Below are positions 47,794 to 59,650 of a stretch of DNA of 64,000 bases, one piece after another. The notes below the pieces were generated by a model. That model was not told where the DNA came from and did no database searches. It worked only from the letters and a program-made list of their open reading frames with translations. The position numbers and the translations under genes are program-made. Position 1 is the first letter of the stretch, and every line of letters begins with the position of its first letter. The stretch covers positions 1 through 64,000 of the forward strand of contig MU129104.1 of NCBI GenBank assembly GCA_014904985.1, in the 5' to 3' direction. Origin of the DNA: Hydnum rufescens UP504. Lineage: Eukaryota > Basidiomycota > Agaricomycetes > Cantharellales > Hydnaceae.

Positions 47794-49851
47794 TTATCCG
47801 TGTATCTGACGCTTTCGATTGCGAGGGCGCCGAGATGCCAAGGCCAGATGGTGGAGTGTCAAAGAATGCTTCAGACCGGGGCCGACAACGACGCCTTGAC
47901 CCAGGCTCTTCTACTTGGAAGAGAGTATACCGTTAATTGGGTGAACGCCATGAAGCCAGAGAAAGATGGATAATCTTACTTTGCTCCCTTTGACCGACTG
48001 CAACTTTTGCCGACGAGACAGAGGGGACATGATCACCATGGGCATCGAGATGCCAGCGACGCGTTTTCGGATCGTGAATCGAGCTTGTAGGCTGGAAACA
48101 ATACCATCAGAAATAGTTATGTGATGCTTCCTTTTTTAAGGAAACGAAAAAGAAAAAGAACGCACTTGGCAATCATGGTGGATATGCAGAAAGAACCCGC
48201 AGGCTGAATGGTTCATTAATAATGGTCATGTGAGGAAAGCACACCCATTGGGGGACTTACTATCCCTAGCGTCAGGACAGTGATATGAAAACCATAGAAG
48301 GCGAACTGATGAACGAATCTTGTCAGCTTCGAGCAGCCCGGAGAATACGCGAGGATGAGTGTTCACCGTAAATAAGATCGTGATGGCTAAAAAACTAATA
48401 CGGAAAAAGGGGGTCAATTTGAGAGTCCTCGAAACACAAAGTTGAGGGATACCTGGTGAGGGCACCAGATTCTATGGCGAATATTATCAAGTGCCTTATG
48501 GCCGTATCAGTCCTAAAATCCCAGGGAAAGAGTGTCGTAGTCTGGGAGATAGAAATGAGACACGTGCAGGCCGGCGTGGAACTGACCGTTCGAATCCTGT
48601 CCTCCGCCTCCATAAGAGCGTGCACATCAACCCGGCGATAAATATGTCCGCTACGGCCTGCTCATGCCATATCGGGGCACGGTCAGCGATTGCGAATCCA
48701 TCAGCTCAATAAATCACGCTACGTACGTGGATGGCAAGCCATGTAACGACATACCACCTCTCCTTGACGACAATAGCATCGAGAGAGAGGATAATTTCTC
48801 TGAATATCCGACATTTCAGGACATCGAAAGGAGCTGGTGAGGATCAGACTGACGCTTTCACGCCAACAACTACGTACGAGGGAAAGCATTAACATACAAT
48901 CAAACAATGAAGCAGAAACATGCAGGACTTACTAAAGCCCGCGACTGAGCCATAAATCGACAACCGTTAAGATTGGACAGCGGGAAAACCAGGAAAAAAA
49001 ACGGACCGCATTGACAGCACACGACAACTTGCTGCAGTTGGTACGAGATCGTCAGTTTAGTTCACGAGAGAATCCGTTTGAGCCAAGGGATACCACGCAC
49101 AACTGCAATAGAGAGCCATGCGATATTGCCCACTGTAGGAAGGGATCAGCGTAAAACCTGAAGGTTTAGTATCAACGAAACCAACGTATGTATATTCGAT
49201 ACGCAAAAAACGTCTGCACAGCGCCCGAAGCACATACCTGACATGGTCAGTGTGTCAGATTGCAGGTTTATCCATCCATCTGCTACAAGGGCCACCCTTA
49301 CAGTGCAGAAAACAAACGTTGCGGCCTCCCTGCTCCAAAATGTCAACAATACTAACGGGCTTAACAGGCCCACGAACCATGTAGCCTCGGTGAGCGCGAA
49401 ATTCCGGGGCACTTGCCACCTCTGTACAAAATAGACCTGCAGTGATTCGGAGACGCAACATCTGATAACATAAAGAATGAGCTAAAATCGCGGAGGTACT
49501 GTCAATGACTAGTTCAGACAATTGGAAACATTCAACAAGCCTGATGAGGAGGGTCAGACGGCGTTTCTGAAATATCCATTGCGTATGCCTCACCATAAAA
49601 TCACAAGCTAGAGCAGACGGGTTAATAAGGGTGGCTAGATACATCAGGGCCATCGCACTTACTGTAGTTTTTAGGATCATGTTATCCTTGGGGAACGTTG
49701 CGAAATAACGGGCCAACTGGATAGTGATTATTCCAAGGAGCCTGCTCATTGAGGTGGGTACTGGTCAAATCGAAAATCGCCTACCGACTCACACTGCAGA
49801 GAAAGTGGCACCAAGCACCAAGCCGCCCGCGGTGCCATTCCAAGATAACAT
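47794..49851 (-). CDS. DUF6534-like fungal multi-pass membrane protein
   Basis: Many small exons reconstruct a protein like the basidiomycete DUF6534 family of predicted seven-helix membrane proteins of unknown function. It starts MLSWNGTAGGLVLGATFSAV (49851), then TIQLARYFATFPKDNMILK and LVILWLVECFQL. The diagnostic part is ADIFIAGLMCTLLWRRRTGF spliced in phase to ERTDTAIRHLIIF, then ESGALTSFLAITILFT, FAFYGFHITVLTLGI and STMIANLQARFTIRKRV, ending KRQIHG at 47797. The stretch around 49400-49560 needs a one-base shift or an unrecognised mini-intron. It is not annotated by simple open frames because exons are often under 60 nt. An opsin-like or receptor role is speculative. Confidence 0.62.
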
Positions 49852-52243
49852 GCTCGCGCAGGCGAGGAAATATCGGAGGGCGGAACGGAGGGAAAAGTGA
49901 AAGCCTGTACACGCGATGGGTTGTCACGAAATTAATATATGTATATCAATCTATATATCCCACAACAACCGAGTTGAATCAATGCTTACTTACTATAAAA
50001 TTAAGCTTCTTCCTAGAAATCCGATAGGGGGGCATCTCATTGTCGAGCCTGTGTTCGAAATGGAATCACTCGCTTGGAGAAAGTGTAACCACCAACACCA
50101 AACGATTCGTTCCGAAGTTCAATCAGGACCGGACCAAAGGCCGTCCGGAGTGGATGGAGCCGCACTCCATCAACGGGGTGTATCCCTGGGATGCTCTACG
50201 TTGAGGTCTGGGCCGGGCACGAAATTTTCGATTGAGATGTGGCGTCACTGTGTCACGTGCTAAACTCACTAAATATCGGCCACATATTAACCGGGACAGA
50301 AATAATCTTTCTGCTGCTATTTTGGTTCCCCATACTCACCCGCACATGATCCTCACAAACCAACCTGCACAGACAACTTAATTGCATTACCCCAACGCAC
50401 ACTGAATATCTGGTTACCCACCACACAGAACTTAACGAACTTCTACAAATGTTTATTCAATTGGTCATCCTGGGTTTGTCATAAGTTTTTTGTTACTGGG
50501 AGAATGAAAGAACCGGGAGGAGAACCCTTAAGAGGTGGGTGGATCTGTTTCTCTCTGTCGCATGAGCATCGATTTGATCAAAATACTTGGCTAGATGCGG
50601 CCAGCCTGAGGAAAATAGAGGGTGGAATGAAAGTATTCAGGTGAGTGCTGGCGCGCAAGTGGGGGAGAGGACGGCGGAACATGTATCAAGGAGATATATC
50701 TAGTGATAAGTTGTTTTATGTCAGACGGCACAAACCTGACTATGGGTCACAAAGACCTCGCAATGCCGAGGTAGCGGTCCTGTGGGCCACCCATGCCCAG
50801 TTTTCAGCCAAAATCGGCCTCACAGTGCATGGTCGGAGATCTTGGGCTTATAGGTTCCGCAAGGGTCGTTGACTACCAGGTTTAAGAAGGATTAGGCAAC
50901 CCATCTCATCAGACCTCACTCTAGGAAGTCGTGGCGCGATTGAAGCCTAGATAGTTGCCAAAGCTGGGGTGCCCTTAGACCTTAGGCTTCATAAATCTCA
51001 AGAAATTGACAGGCTATCTATTGCCTATTGACTGGAAACATACGCCCCCTGAGTGAAAACGGTAATATTTTCGCACGGTTCTCCCTGATCCTGATCGTTC
51101 GTTCGTTATACACCGTTGAGGTCGATCAAAAAGCACACGGGCAGGCACCAAATCCAATAATCAAGCCTAAGGAGTGGGTCCGTTCAGCTAGCTACAGATT
51201 GTCCCCCAGGACATTGAGGTCCGAGAAGTACCAGAGGGATCGAGGGATGCAGCACAGAATCAACCTCGAACCGGGCCTTACGAAGCTCTCTAACGCGACC
51301 GATGTGAACGTATTCTAAACTAGCGAAAAACCCTGAGTCAAAGGCAAAGAAATTTCCTCGACGGCTCAGAGTTGAGCCCCACGGCCGTGTCTTTCTTTAG
51401 ACATTCGTATGAGTTGCTTGTCTGTGAACGGGAGTTGAGGCATACAGCCAACGCCACAGAGTAGGTGTAGAACCAGAGAATGACAGACGTGAGCGACGCG
51501 GATCTGGAGGACCGCGCACATACGAGTGCACATCATAACATGGGTACTACAGTACTACTAGTACGAGCAATCGACGGCATTTGCCGCCGCGTCCTTCGTT
51601 GCCAAATGTCGCCAGGTTCGAGAATTGGCCCGATTCTAGTCGCAATCACTACAGGTGACATTAAGCCCAAGCTTGGCCTCTAGAATTGACCTGTAACCAC
51701 TTACCTAGGAATCTTGTCGGGGATTTACATATGGCAGCAGCCTCTAAAACAAGAGCTTGCCCGGTAAGCATTCACTCGAATATTGCACCGTGTAGTCCAG
51801 TCTACCATGTCCAATTCGGAACCAGGAGGGAGGACTTGAGGAGTAGAGTTGAAAAGGATACCCCGCCAGGTGGAGGTGTGCTATCACCAAGTGCGGAGGA
51901 GACTTCGAAAGGCGAGCGGTCTGAAGTCTTGCCCAATCCCGCTAAAGTTACCTCCGTGTCAGCGAAGTAGTTCTGAACTTTTTCCTATTTCACTTAAGCT
52001 TGTCGACGTTTAAAATCTGGATTTGGCGCCTTGAGTTGGGGAACTGCCGATACAATAGCCCTCGGATGCAAATCATCACATCTTGCTGTTTTATCTTGTC
52101 CAAATCTCATCTAGTGTACAACCACTAGGTTTTCTATATAAGTTGTCGCCTCTGCGGACCGAATTTCTTCAATGTTGGTGAATTTCCAGACGCGTGTTTG
52201 GGTCATATCTGAACCTGACGTCCCCCATGCGTAACTACCGCTC
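49852..52243. other. 2.4 kb intergenic region, no gene recognised
   Basis: Frames at 50645-50872, 51028-51318, 51480-51683 and 51686-51970 are short, lack domains and show no splice-compatible partners. The right end probably contains the promoter and first exon of the following Ser/Pro-rich gene. Confidence 0.45.
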
Positions 52244-54046
52244 AGGTCGACTCTTAAGGAACGCATTGCTGCTTTGCAGGCCAATAGTGGGATGCAGCAA
52301 CCTACTACTCTTTTGAAACCACCTTCGCTCCCCTCGCCGACGTCTCCAAAATTGTCTACGGACCCAAATAAACCACATGCCGGCCGCCTCAGTGACAAGA
52401 TTGCTCGCTTCGACAGGCTTGGCGGCGTCCCTGCTCCTAAAGGAGGCCTCGGTCTCGGCGCACCACCGCCCCCTGTTTCTATTGGACGTAATATGAGCCA
52501 AAATCTTGAGCTTTGGGGATCAAAAGTTGAACACCAGCCCAATAGACAGAGCGTCAGTAGAAGTGGGTCCTTGAAGATGCCACGAACCTCCCTTGATGGG
52601 AAAGTGGAGCCTACGTCGCCCTCCTCTCTTGGGCAGTTTGATACGCTTCCCACTAGTACACGTCCACGTACTCCATCAAACTTCTCATTACATAGCAACT
52701 CAGATCGAGGGACATTTTTAAGCCCCAACATTACGGGCGAGTCTTCCCCTTCTTATGGACGTCATGGATCCACAAGGAGCGTCTCGCCGGTGCCGTCTGT
52801 GGGGTCGGCTTCAGGGGCCCAGGGGGACTCGTTGACAGTGGCGGCAGTGTCCAATCTTCCTGTCTCACCTTCTCTCCGCCCCCAGGATGCTGCTAGCTCA
52901 ATTGCCACAGATATGGACCTCTCTAGTAATCGCACGGGTTTGACTGTTCAGACGCCAGTCGTATCCACCACAGTTTCTGTATTGTCCTCCCCAACCTCTG
53001 ATGTTTCTAACGGATTGCCAGATGTTTCTAGAGGGAGAGCTGGGACGGTCACCGTCGGTGATGCGTTGACGTCGGGTCCAGCAATGTCACCTCCCGTAGA
53101 ATCACTCGTAAGCAGGGAAAAATCTCGGTCGATGTCTCCGCACCCTCGTCCATCGACCCCGTCATACGTCGCGCAGGTGCTTATGCGTGATTCACCGAAT
53201 GAGGATCGCCCGCGACCCTCAACACCATCGTATGTGGCACAGGCTGCTTCATATTTCCCACCTGCCCGCTCGTCACGCCGCCAAAGTAGCATCTATTTGC
53301 CTCCGAGCTATGGGAGCTCGCCACCCCTGTCTTCGCCTCCTCGTGATTCAGATCCCCCAGTGACAGAATCAGGAGAGCTTGCAGCTCCGGCACTCTCGGC
53401 AGAAGCTGGCGATACTATCTCACCTCTGCCATCCACTCCCCCCCGATCGTCAGTGATTCCACTAAATCGATTGATTGCATCCGGCCCGAGGGCAGATGAT
53501 GTCCCATCGACGCGGGCCTCCATGGACACAGCCTACTTCAGCGTCGAAAATGACCACGATTTCGTGTTTCTTGCGCCTAACGAGACCATGACGGACGTCT
53601 GGGTGGACGGTCAAAGGGTCGTGTTGCAAGACAATCTCGGCTCTGAGACGAAAGTGCGCACCTTGCCGCATGGATTCCTCGATGCATCCCCTTCGCCTGT
53701 TCCGGCCCATTCGGCCGATAAAACCGCCTCGGTCACGGAGTCGACGCCTCCATCGGATACAGGCTCGACCGCCGTTGTGCCAACATCCTCCAAGGGATCA
53801 ACTCCAGTGCCGCGGACTCAAAGTCCGTTGGCTCGCACCTCATCCATCCTTTCCTCCGCTCGTGCACGTGTTCTATCCTCTGCTTCAACGGCAACTAATT
53901 CTACGGGTAGAAAACCAAGACCCAAATCGATGTTGATACCAGGGAAATGGATCAGTTCAGATGATGAAGACGAGGAGGAAGAGGAGGGTGAAAGTGAGGG
54001 AGGGAAAGGATGGGCGCGGATCGTCGTCGCCAGCCGCGCACGCTAG
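52244..54046 (+). CDS. Ser/Pro-rich protein with AIM21-like motifs
   Basis: The frame extends upstream of the first Met at 52274 through LKERIAALQANSGMQQP, so an earlier exon must supply the start. LKERIAALQ, and RLSDKIARFDRLGGVPAPKG with GLGLGAPPPP, resemble the N-terminal motifs of a widespread fungal family that includes actin-patch-associated AIM21-like proteins. The rest, about 500 residues, is intrinsically disordered Ser/Pro/Thr-rich sequence with two copies of RPSTPSYVAQ. It ends with an acidic run (DDEDEEEEEGESEGG). No catalytic domain is visible. A cortical or cytoskeletal adaptor role follows only from the motif resemblance. Confidence 0.7.
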   Translation, partial: RSTLKERIAALQANSGMQQPTTLLKPPSLPSPTSPKLSTDPNKPHAGRLSDKIARFDRLGGVPAPKGGLGLGAPPPPVSIGRNMSQNLELWGSKVEHQPNRQSVSRSGSLKMPRTSLDGKVEPTSPSSLGQFDTLPTSTRPRTPSNFSLHSNSDRGTFLSPNITGESSPSYGRHGSTRSVSPVPSVGSASGAQGDSLTVAAVSNLPVSPSLRPQDAASSIATDMDLSSNRTGLTVQTPVVSTTVSVLSSPTSDVSNGLPDVSRGRAGTVTVGDALTSGPAMSPPVESLVSREKSRSMSPHPRPSTPSYVAQVLMRDSPNEDRPRPSTPSYVAQAASYFPPARSSRRQSSIYLPPSYGSSPPLSSPPRDSDPPVTESGELAAPALSAEAGDTISPLPSTPPRSSVIPLNRLIASGPRADDVPSTRASMDTAYFSVENDHDFVFLAPNETMTDVWVDGQRVVLQDNLGSETKVRTLPHGFLDASPSPVPAHSADKTASVTESTPPSDTGSTAVVPTSSKGSTPVPRTQSPLARTSSILSSARARVLSSASTATNSTGRKPRPKSMLIPGKWISSDDEDEEEEEGESEGGKGWARIVVASRAR

Positions 54047-54756
54047 TGATCTCCTCGGACGTGCTCAGTAGCTGGCTCCGCGGGGTGGTATTCGGCGGTC
54101 TCCACGACCGGATCATCTTTTTCTTGGTTTTTACAAATTTCTTTCCGGCCTCGGGTTTTCCACGTATCAACCGTGCTTGTTCCTAATGCGGGCTCCAGCT
54201 ACCTTATGATGTCTGCTATTGGTGTGCCTGAATGCTGGCCTCTATATAACTGGTGGTCATCTATGGTCCCTCCTCTTCGTTCTTTACTTCGCCACGTCAC
54301 CAAGACTGAAATGGAATTCACTGAGCCGACCGTAAATGGCAAATAACATTCCAATACATGAGGATCAGCCCGCGGTCCTCTGAGCAATTAAGTGATACTG
54401 AGATTGGTAGTATAGAAAAAGTACAAAGGCAGTTGGGCAAATTTGGAGTACACGTGCAAATTACATAATGCTTGTTTTGAACTTATCTCCCGTCGTTGGA
54501 TTTTACTGACCTCTAATCTCCGTTTGTCCTCGCTCTTTTCTTTCTGTGCTTAGACGGCCATGTCTAATCTGAGTACCCCACTCCCGAGGATGTTGGGATG
54601 GGCAAATACGAATCCCAACCAGCCATGCTTCGTCGTAATTCGAATATCTTGGATATATAACCCTGCTCTCTGACGCTGGGAGCTCTTCACTCTTCTTCCC
54701 TACTGCTATCATACCTTGATCTGCCTGCACCCAAATCATCCAAGTATTCAGAGACC
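54047..54756. other. Intergenic, no gene recognised
   Basis: Downstream of the Ser/Pro-rich gene and upstream of the next start codon. A TATATAA string lies at about 54654-54660, roughly 100 bp before the start codon at 54757, and could be the TATA box of the next gene. Confidence 0.45.
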
Positions 54757-55788
54757 ATGACCTTCAACGTGCACTTCATGGCCGTCAACATGCCTACTTC
54801 CTACTTTAACTGGAAGAACATCGATGTGAGTCGATGCCTGCCTGTCTATCTTCATCACTTCGTGGACATTGTCTGACTACAGTGATTCCACTTGCAGGCT
54901 AGCGGAGAGTTTATCACCAAGAGGAAGCGCACCTATGCGACTGACTATCCCAGTCCTGCTACTTCCTCCGCTCATGACGTCGATGTCCAAGACTCCAATC
55001 CAAACCTCGATAACACTGAATGCCACGTCTCCAAGAGGCAACGTATCGTTTTGGACCTATCAATCCAACCCCCCCGACGTACTTGGATGGAGACTGTGAT
55101 GCGCCCTCACACCTTCACTCCTCGTCCCCGCCGCGGCCACTTCATCCACACCAAACGATCCGTTGGATCTCCCGATCGCTACCGCTGGGCCTCCTCACCC
55201 TCGGTCGTTCCTAAAGTCGAGAAAGTAGACGAGATCATTACTATCGTACAATGTCCTCTAGCCCAAGATGTGAATGATCGCATCCCGTCCTCTCTTGAGC
55301 CTCTATTCGCCATTGCTCGCTCTTCCATCTCTCGTCATCGAGCCCCTGAGGTCCCCGCTCACGCTGACTCTAAATCACAACCCGATTGCCAATACGACTA
55401 TGCATACACACAAGAGTCGGAGGAAACCCGGGCCAAGATGGAATATTACCAACAGGCGATCATGAGCCATGAGCGCCTGGCGAAGATCCAGGCCTGGTCG
55501 GAGCACACCTGGCTTGAGGGCAATGTGGCCCCCGAGTTCGATTCGCCCGACGCCCTGCGTATTGGCGAACTCTCTACGCTCGACTTCCACGACGGGCTCT
55601 TTGCTGTAGAGGATAGCTGGGATGAGTTGGAGTATCCCAGTGAGCCTGAAAAGCAAGAGGAGACTGATCCTGAGCCCGAGCCAGAGTGGGTGTGGAGGAT
55701 GACCACCAACGAGTTTGTTCCTCTGAATCGTGGTGTCGCGTGTGCCAAGTGCTGTAAATGCGGGCAACCATGTCCTTGTTACTGTTGA
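54757..55788 (+). CDS. Orphan protein with Cys-rich C-terminus
   Basis: Exon 1 (54757-54825, MTFNVHFMAVNMPTSYFNWK) is joined by a GTGAGT-CAG intron (54826-54897) to a long exon ending at 55788. The protein of about 320 residues has basic patches KRKRTY and KRQR, an acidic C-terminal third (EKQEETDPEPEPEW) and a terminal cluster CAKCCKCGQPCPCYC with seven cysteines in 15 residues. I recognise no family. The Cys tail could bind metal or be lipid-modified, but this is conjecture. A nearby TATA-like element and an intact frame support a real gene. Confidence 0.72.
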
Positions 55789-56023
55789 GCGCGCCGACGG
55801 ACAGTTTATGTTTCGTTCGTTCATTTATTCGTTTCCTTATTTTCTATTTGCTTCGGTTATCCTCTTCGGATTTGCTGTTTGGACTTTGCATCGGAATCCT
55901 GCACCTTGGGCATTCGATGCCGAGTCATTTTGTGTTTCGTGGCTGTGTACAACCCATCGCTATCGTGTTGCTCTCAAAATATCGTCTTTGTGTGGCTCTG
56001 TTGTGATCGCTCCGCGAAGTACT

Positions 56024-57345
56024 ATGCACCGTGAGGAAATCACTAACTTGACGGCTGGGCCGTCCACTCTCCCTCTGGCAGTACTGGAACAGGCCGCAAA
56101 GGGATTGCTAAACTATGAGAACACGGGCATGGGCATAACAGAGCTTTCGCATCGCTCTGCAGAATTTGTCAAGCTGGACAACGACTTGCAAGAGATCCTG
56201 GGCAGGCACCTCCATATTCCAGACACCCACTCCATCCTCTTCGTGCAGGGCGGCGGATCGCTCCAGTTTAGCGCCGTAGTGCTGAATCTGCTTGCGCGTC
56301 ATCGTCGATTTTTTCCTAATCTGAGCGAGGAGGAGCGTGTTATGGACTATGTTGTAACGGGGAGCTGGAGCGCCAAAGGTGCTGAAGAAGCAGAACGACT
56401 CGGTGGAGGAGCACCCGTGAACATCGTCCAGAATGGTCGGACACTCTCACGAGATGGAAAATCGTTCGAGCAGATCGCGGACCCCAAAGAGTGGAAATTC
56501 TCGCCAAATCCAGCGTTTGTGTATTATTGCGAGAATGAGACTGTAGACGGCATCCAGTTTGACGGAGTCGTGTCTTCATCTGTCTCTGGTGCTGCACCCC
56601 TGTCGTTCCCCTTTGACTTGCTTCCCCGAGATCCAGCAGACCCAACACGCTCCGTGCCCCTCGTAGGAGACCACTCATCCTCCTTCTTTCGCGGCCGATC
56701 CCGCGCATCCAGGACCACGCGCTCATCTTCGCCGGTGCCCAGAAGAATATTGGCCCCGCGGGACTCACAATCCTCATCGTGCGCCACGACCTCCTGCATC
56801 CGCTCCCCCCCAAGACCCCCTCGAACATTCCCATCTCGATGGACTATGGCGTGGTGGCCAAGGCCAATTCGCTGTACAACACGCCGCCGACGTTCGCGAT
56901 GTACGTCGCGCTCCTCGTGTTGCGCCATTTCGAGGGCCAGGGCGGGATCCAGGTGCTCGCGACTGTGAATGGCCGCAAGGCACACAAAGTCTATGCAGTG
57001 CTGGAATACGGCGAACAGCGGGGTGTCGTGAGGATGAGGGTCAAGGACGGACATCGAAGCCACATGAACATTACGTTCGAAGTACTTGGGGAAGGGGAAG
57101 AGGCGCGGTTTATCAGCGAGGGCACTGCTAAGGGCTTCCGTGGGATCAAAGGGCATCGGTGCGTGGATTTCGGACCATCTTTTGAATCTCCTTTAATTTT
57201 CGTGTGGATCGTGGTCTTCGCGTGTAGATCGGTGGGGGGTGTCCGGTTGTCCCTGTATAATGCCGTCACAGAAGATCAGGTCGATGGACTCGTCGCGTTC
57301 ATTCTCGAATTTATCGACTCCTCGCCAAGTGCCAGAAAAACATGA
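56024..57345 (+). CDS. SER1: Phosphoserine aminotransferase
   Basis: This PLP enzyme converts 3-phosphohydroxypyruvate and glutamate to O-phosphoserine in serine biosynthesis. The start MHREEITNLTAGPSTLP at 56024 matches the family N-terminus, and an in-frame upstream extension to 55730 is unlikely. Landmarks are GMGITELSHRSAEF, SILFVQGGGSLQFSAV, VVTGSWSAKGAEEA, ENETVDGIQF, the PLP lysine in FAGAQKNIGPAGLTILIV, SLYNTPPTFAMYV and a C-terminal intron (about 57159-57229) before SVGGVRLSLYNA. A one-base contraction near 56694, between DHSSSF and SRPIP, breaks the frame inside an invariant motif, so sequence error is likely. Confidence 0.93.
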
Positions 57346-57747
57346 TCTATGATTCCCAGAGAAGGCCTTTCATTAGAGAAAACTAAGAAGTTCGTGTTCT
57401 TGTTCACTCTAGTTCTAATCATGCGGTGTTGAATTGGCGTGGCCCGTAGTGTCGTTCGTGCACACCATTTAAATTATGTTGAGTGGCAAGAAATAATTCA
57501 ACAACCCCTTCTCTTCCTCCTCATGCTTCTTCCATGTCCCATGTTCCTATGTTTCATTAGACGTCCGGCCACTACTGTGGTCCAAGCATTGTCAGATATT
57601 TTATTCTGAAAAGCCAAAGACAAATCAATCAGTCAGGCTACGCTCTGATTCATGCCGTCTGTAAATTACAGATTGAGATGGTCTTCAACCTGCATTGGGG
57701 GGAGCATGGAAGAGTAATCAATCCCTGGTCAGTGGACATGACGTTAT
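57346..57747. other. Convergent intergenic region
   Basis: This is 3' flanking sequence of SER1 and of the ribokinase gene on the opposite strand. No gene is seen. Confidence 0.5.
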
Positions 57748-58922
57748 TTATAGATCCTCCCTCCTGGGCATAGCATCCCACGTGCCCTTCCTTGCCACAG
57801 TCCATGCAGCCGCAAGGGCTGCAAAGTGCACACCCTTGTCCAGTGCTTCGATCCCCGCTTCCGGATCCCTCGTTCTGTTTCCGTGTTCATGAGAAGCACT
57901 GGCGTCTATCTCGGCCCATGACTGGACGAGAGACACTGCGAGCGCGCCAATGAAGGTATCCCCTGCTGCCGTCGTGTCTACCACTTCTCCCTGTGGCGTG
58001 GGGATTGGTGCGGCCGGGATGTGGGCTTTCCGTATCGTCGGATATACTTCGCGTCCTGCAGGCTTAATGGAAGTGAAGGAAGGATGTGAACAGAGGTAGA
58101 TGGCCCCAGACGCGCCGAGCGTGATGATCACATTTGGGCAGCCGAGAGAGATGAAGAATTCTGCAGGCGGTGAATGCTCTGGATATTACAGCTTCGGTAG
58201 ATTCATGAGATGGGTTAGAAATATCTACTCCAGAGAGGATGGTGGCTTCAGTCTCATTGAGCACCAAGATGTAGATATAGGGGTATATCCATGCAGGAAG
58301 GGGTGTAGGCGGTGCTGGGGCGGGATTCAGGAGGATAGGAATTGGCGAGTGATTATTCTGTCCGTATCGGGAGATGATGTCCAGGATAGTTGGAAGAGGC
58401 GACTCAAGTTGCATTATTATTAGAGATGGTGGAAGTAAAAGAGGGTTGATAAGAATTGGGGGGAGAAGGCAGGCGTTCGCTCCTGGTGTGATCAAGATAC
58501 GGTTCTCGCCCGTGGTTGAATCCACCTGTTTTCCCAAGTTATTTGAAGGCCGTCAACAATATTCTGTATGGGCCTCGGGAAGGGATAAAACAAACGAGAA
58601 TGACGGCCACCCCGGTGGACACGGTCTGTTCTGTGGTTATTCCAGTTATGTCGACACCCTCCTTCTCAATGGCTGCTCTGATTCCTCTTCCGTAGTCGTC
58701 ATTTCCCACCGTGCCCACCATGTGGACCGCTATGGCATCGTTGACGACATCGCCTGCCTTACTAGCTAGTCTTGCTGCAGCGACGGCCTGGTTGGCCCCT
58801 TTTCCGCCATAGCCTGTAGTGAACGAGTGTGCTGTGATCGTCTCACCTGCTTCCGGTATGCGAGGAGTGTAGGTGACAAGATCGACGTTAAGTGAGCCAA
58901 CTACCACAATGGGGCTCATCAT
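57748..58922 (-). CDS. RBK1: Ribokinase
   Basis: A PfkB-family sugar kinase that phosphorylates D-ribose to ribose-5-phosphate. The start MMSPIVVVGSLNVDLVTYTP at 58922 is followed by GETITAHSFTTGYGGKGANQ (family signature 1 with the ribose-binding GGKGAN), TVGNDDYGRGIRAA and ENRILITPGAN. Then come VLNETEATIL, VIITLGASGAIY, and signature 2 VVDTTAAGDTFIGALAV with the catalytic Asp in AAGD. One intron near 58535-58601 is phase-compatible. A frame change around 58150-58165 before FISLGCPNV needs a very small intron or a one-base error. The length (~330 residues) is typical. Confidence 0.92.
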
Positions 58923-59650
58923 CGTCGATTCCCACCCCTCGGCAACAGCCAGGGCTCTCTAACTGGGAAGATGACTGCCGTGCAGGCGCCTCTATACGTC
59001 ATGTCACCAAGGAGGGTTCAGTTTTGTCGGAATTTGTCGCGATTAAGACTCGTTCTTCAGCAATAGGCGCGGACATAAACTACTGTATTTTATCCCGAAC
59101 CTTCCTTCTTCAGCCGTCCTACTCCAACATTCCCAAGAAGACCTTTACACTAGTGTGGTCCAGAGACGGAGAGACCCACTTCCTTCACCGACGCGGAAGC
59201 AATCATGTTAAGCCCTGTCATGAACACATCTTGTATAGGCTCCTGTGCGACACAATGCTATTCAAGAGGTTCAATCTGTGGAAGGTGGGAAGACAAGGCA
59301 CCTGCGATAGAAGTTGTTGTATATTCCTGAACCTTGAATCGGTCCCTCAAGATGGTCTGCAATGTGCTGACGTAATTCAAGTTCCCATGCTCTGGCAGCA
59401 CCCGACATGACTTTTGTGGCATCGAGTCGTGGCGTGTGTATGTCGCGGAAACGATTTGTTTCCCTCTGTACGTTCGGATCTTCTAGGTACCTTAGTACTG
59501 TTATCAAATCCGGTGGCGATTCTTCCAAAGTCCAAGGTTATTGTTGTCCCCATTGATTGCGACCGGTCTTGACGTCCTTGCTGTGCACTTTTGTCCTTCA
59601 GCCCTTCCGTTTCACCATTCTCAAGAGGAGTCCAAGGCACTGGGTAGGGC
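58923..59650. other. Intergenic, no gene recognised
   Basis: A 172-codon plus-strand frame at 58892-59410 overlaps the ribokinase start and has no recognisable domain. I do not call a gene. Confidence 0.4.

Noticed and set aside
50645..51970. Several 67-96 codon plus-strand frames
   Set aside because: No domain, no phase-compatible splicing and random-like composition; treated as intergenic.
55730..56023. Upstream in-frame extension of phosphoserine aminotransferase
   Set aside because: It overlaps the end of the preceding gene and has hydrophobic, non-family sequence; the family N-terminus fits the Met at 56024.
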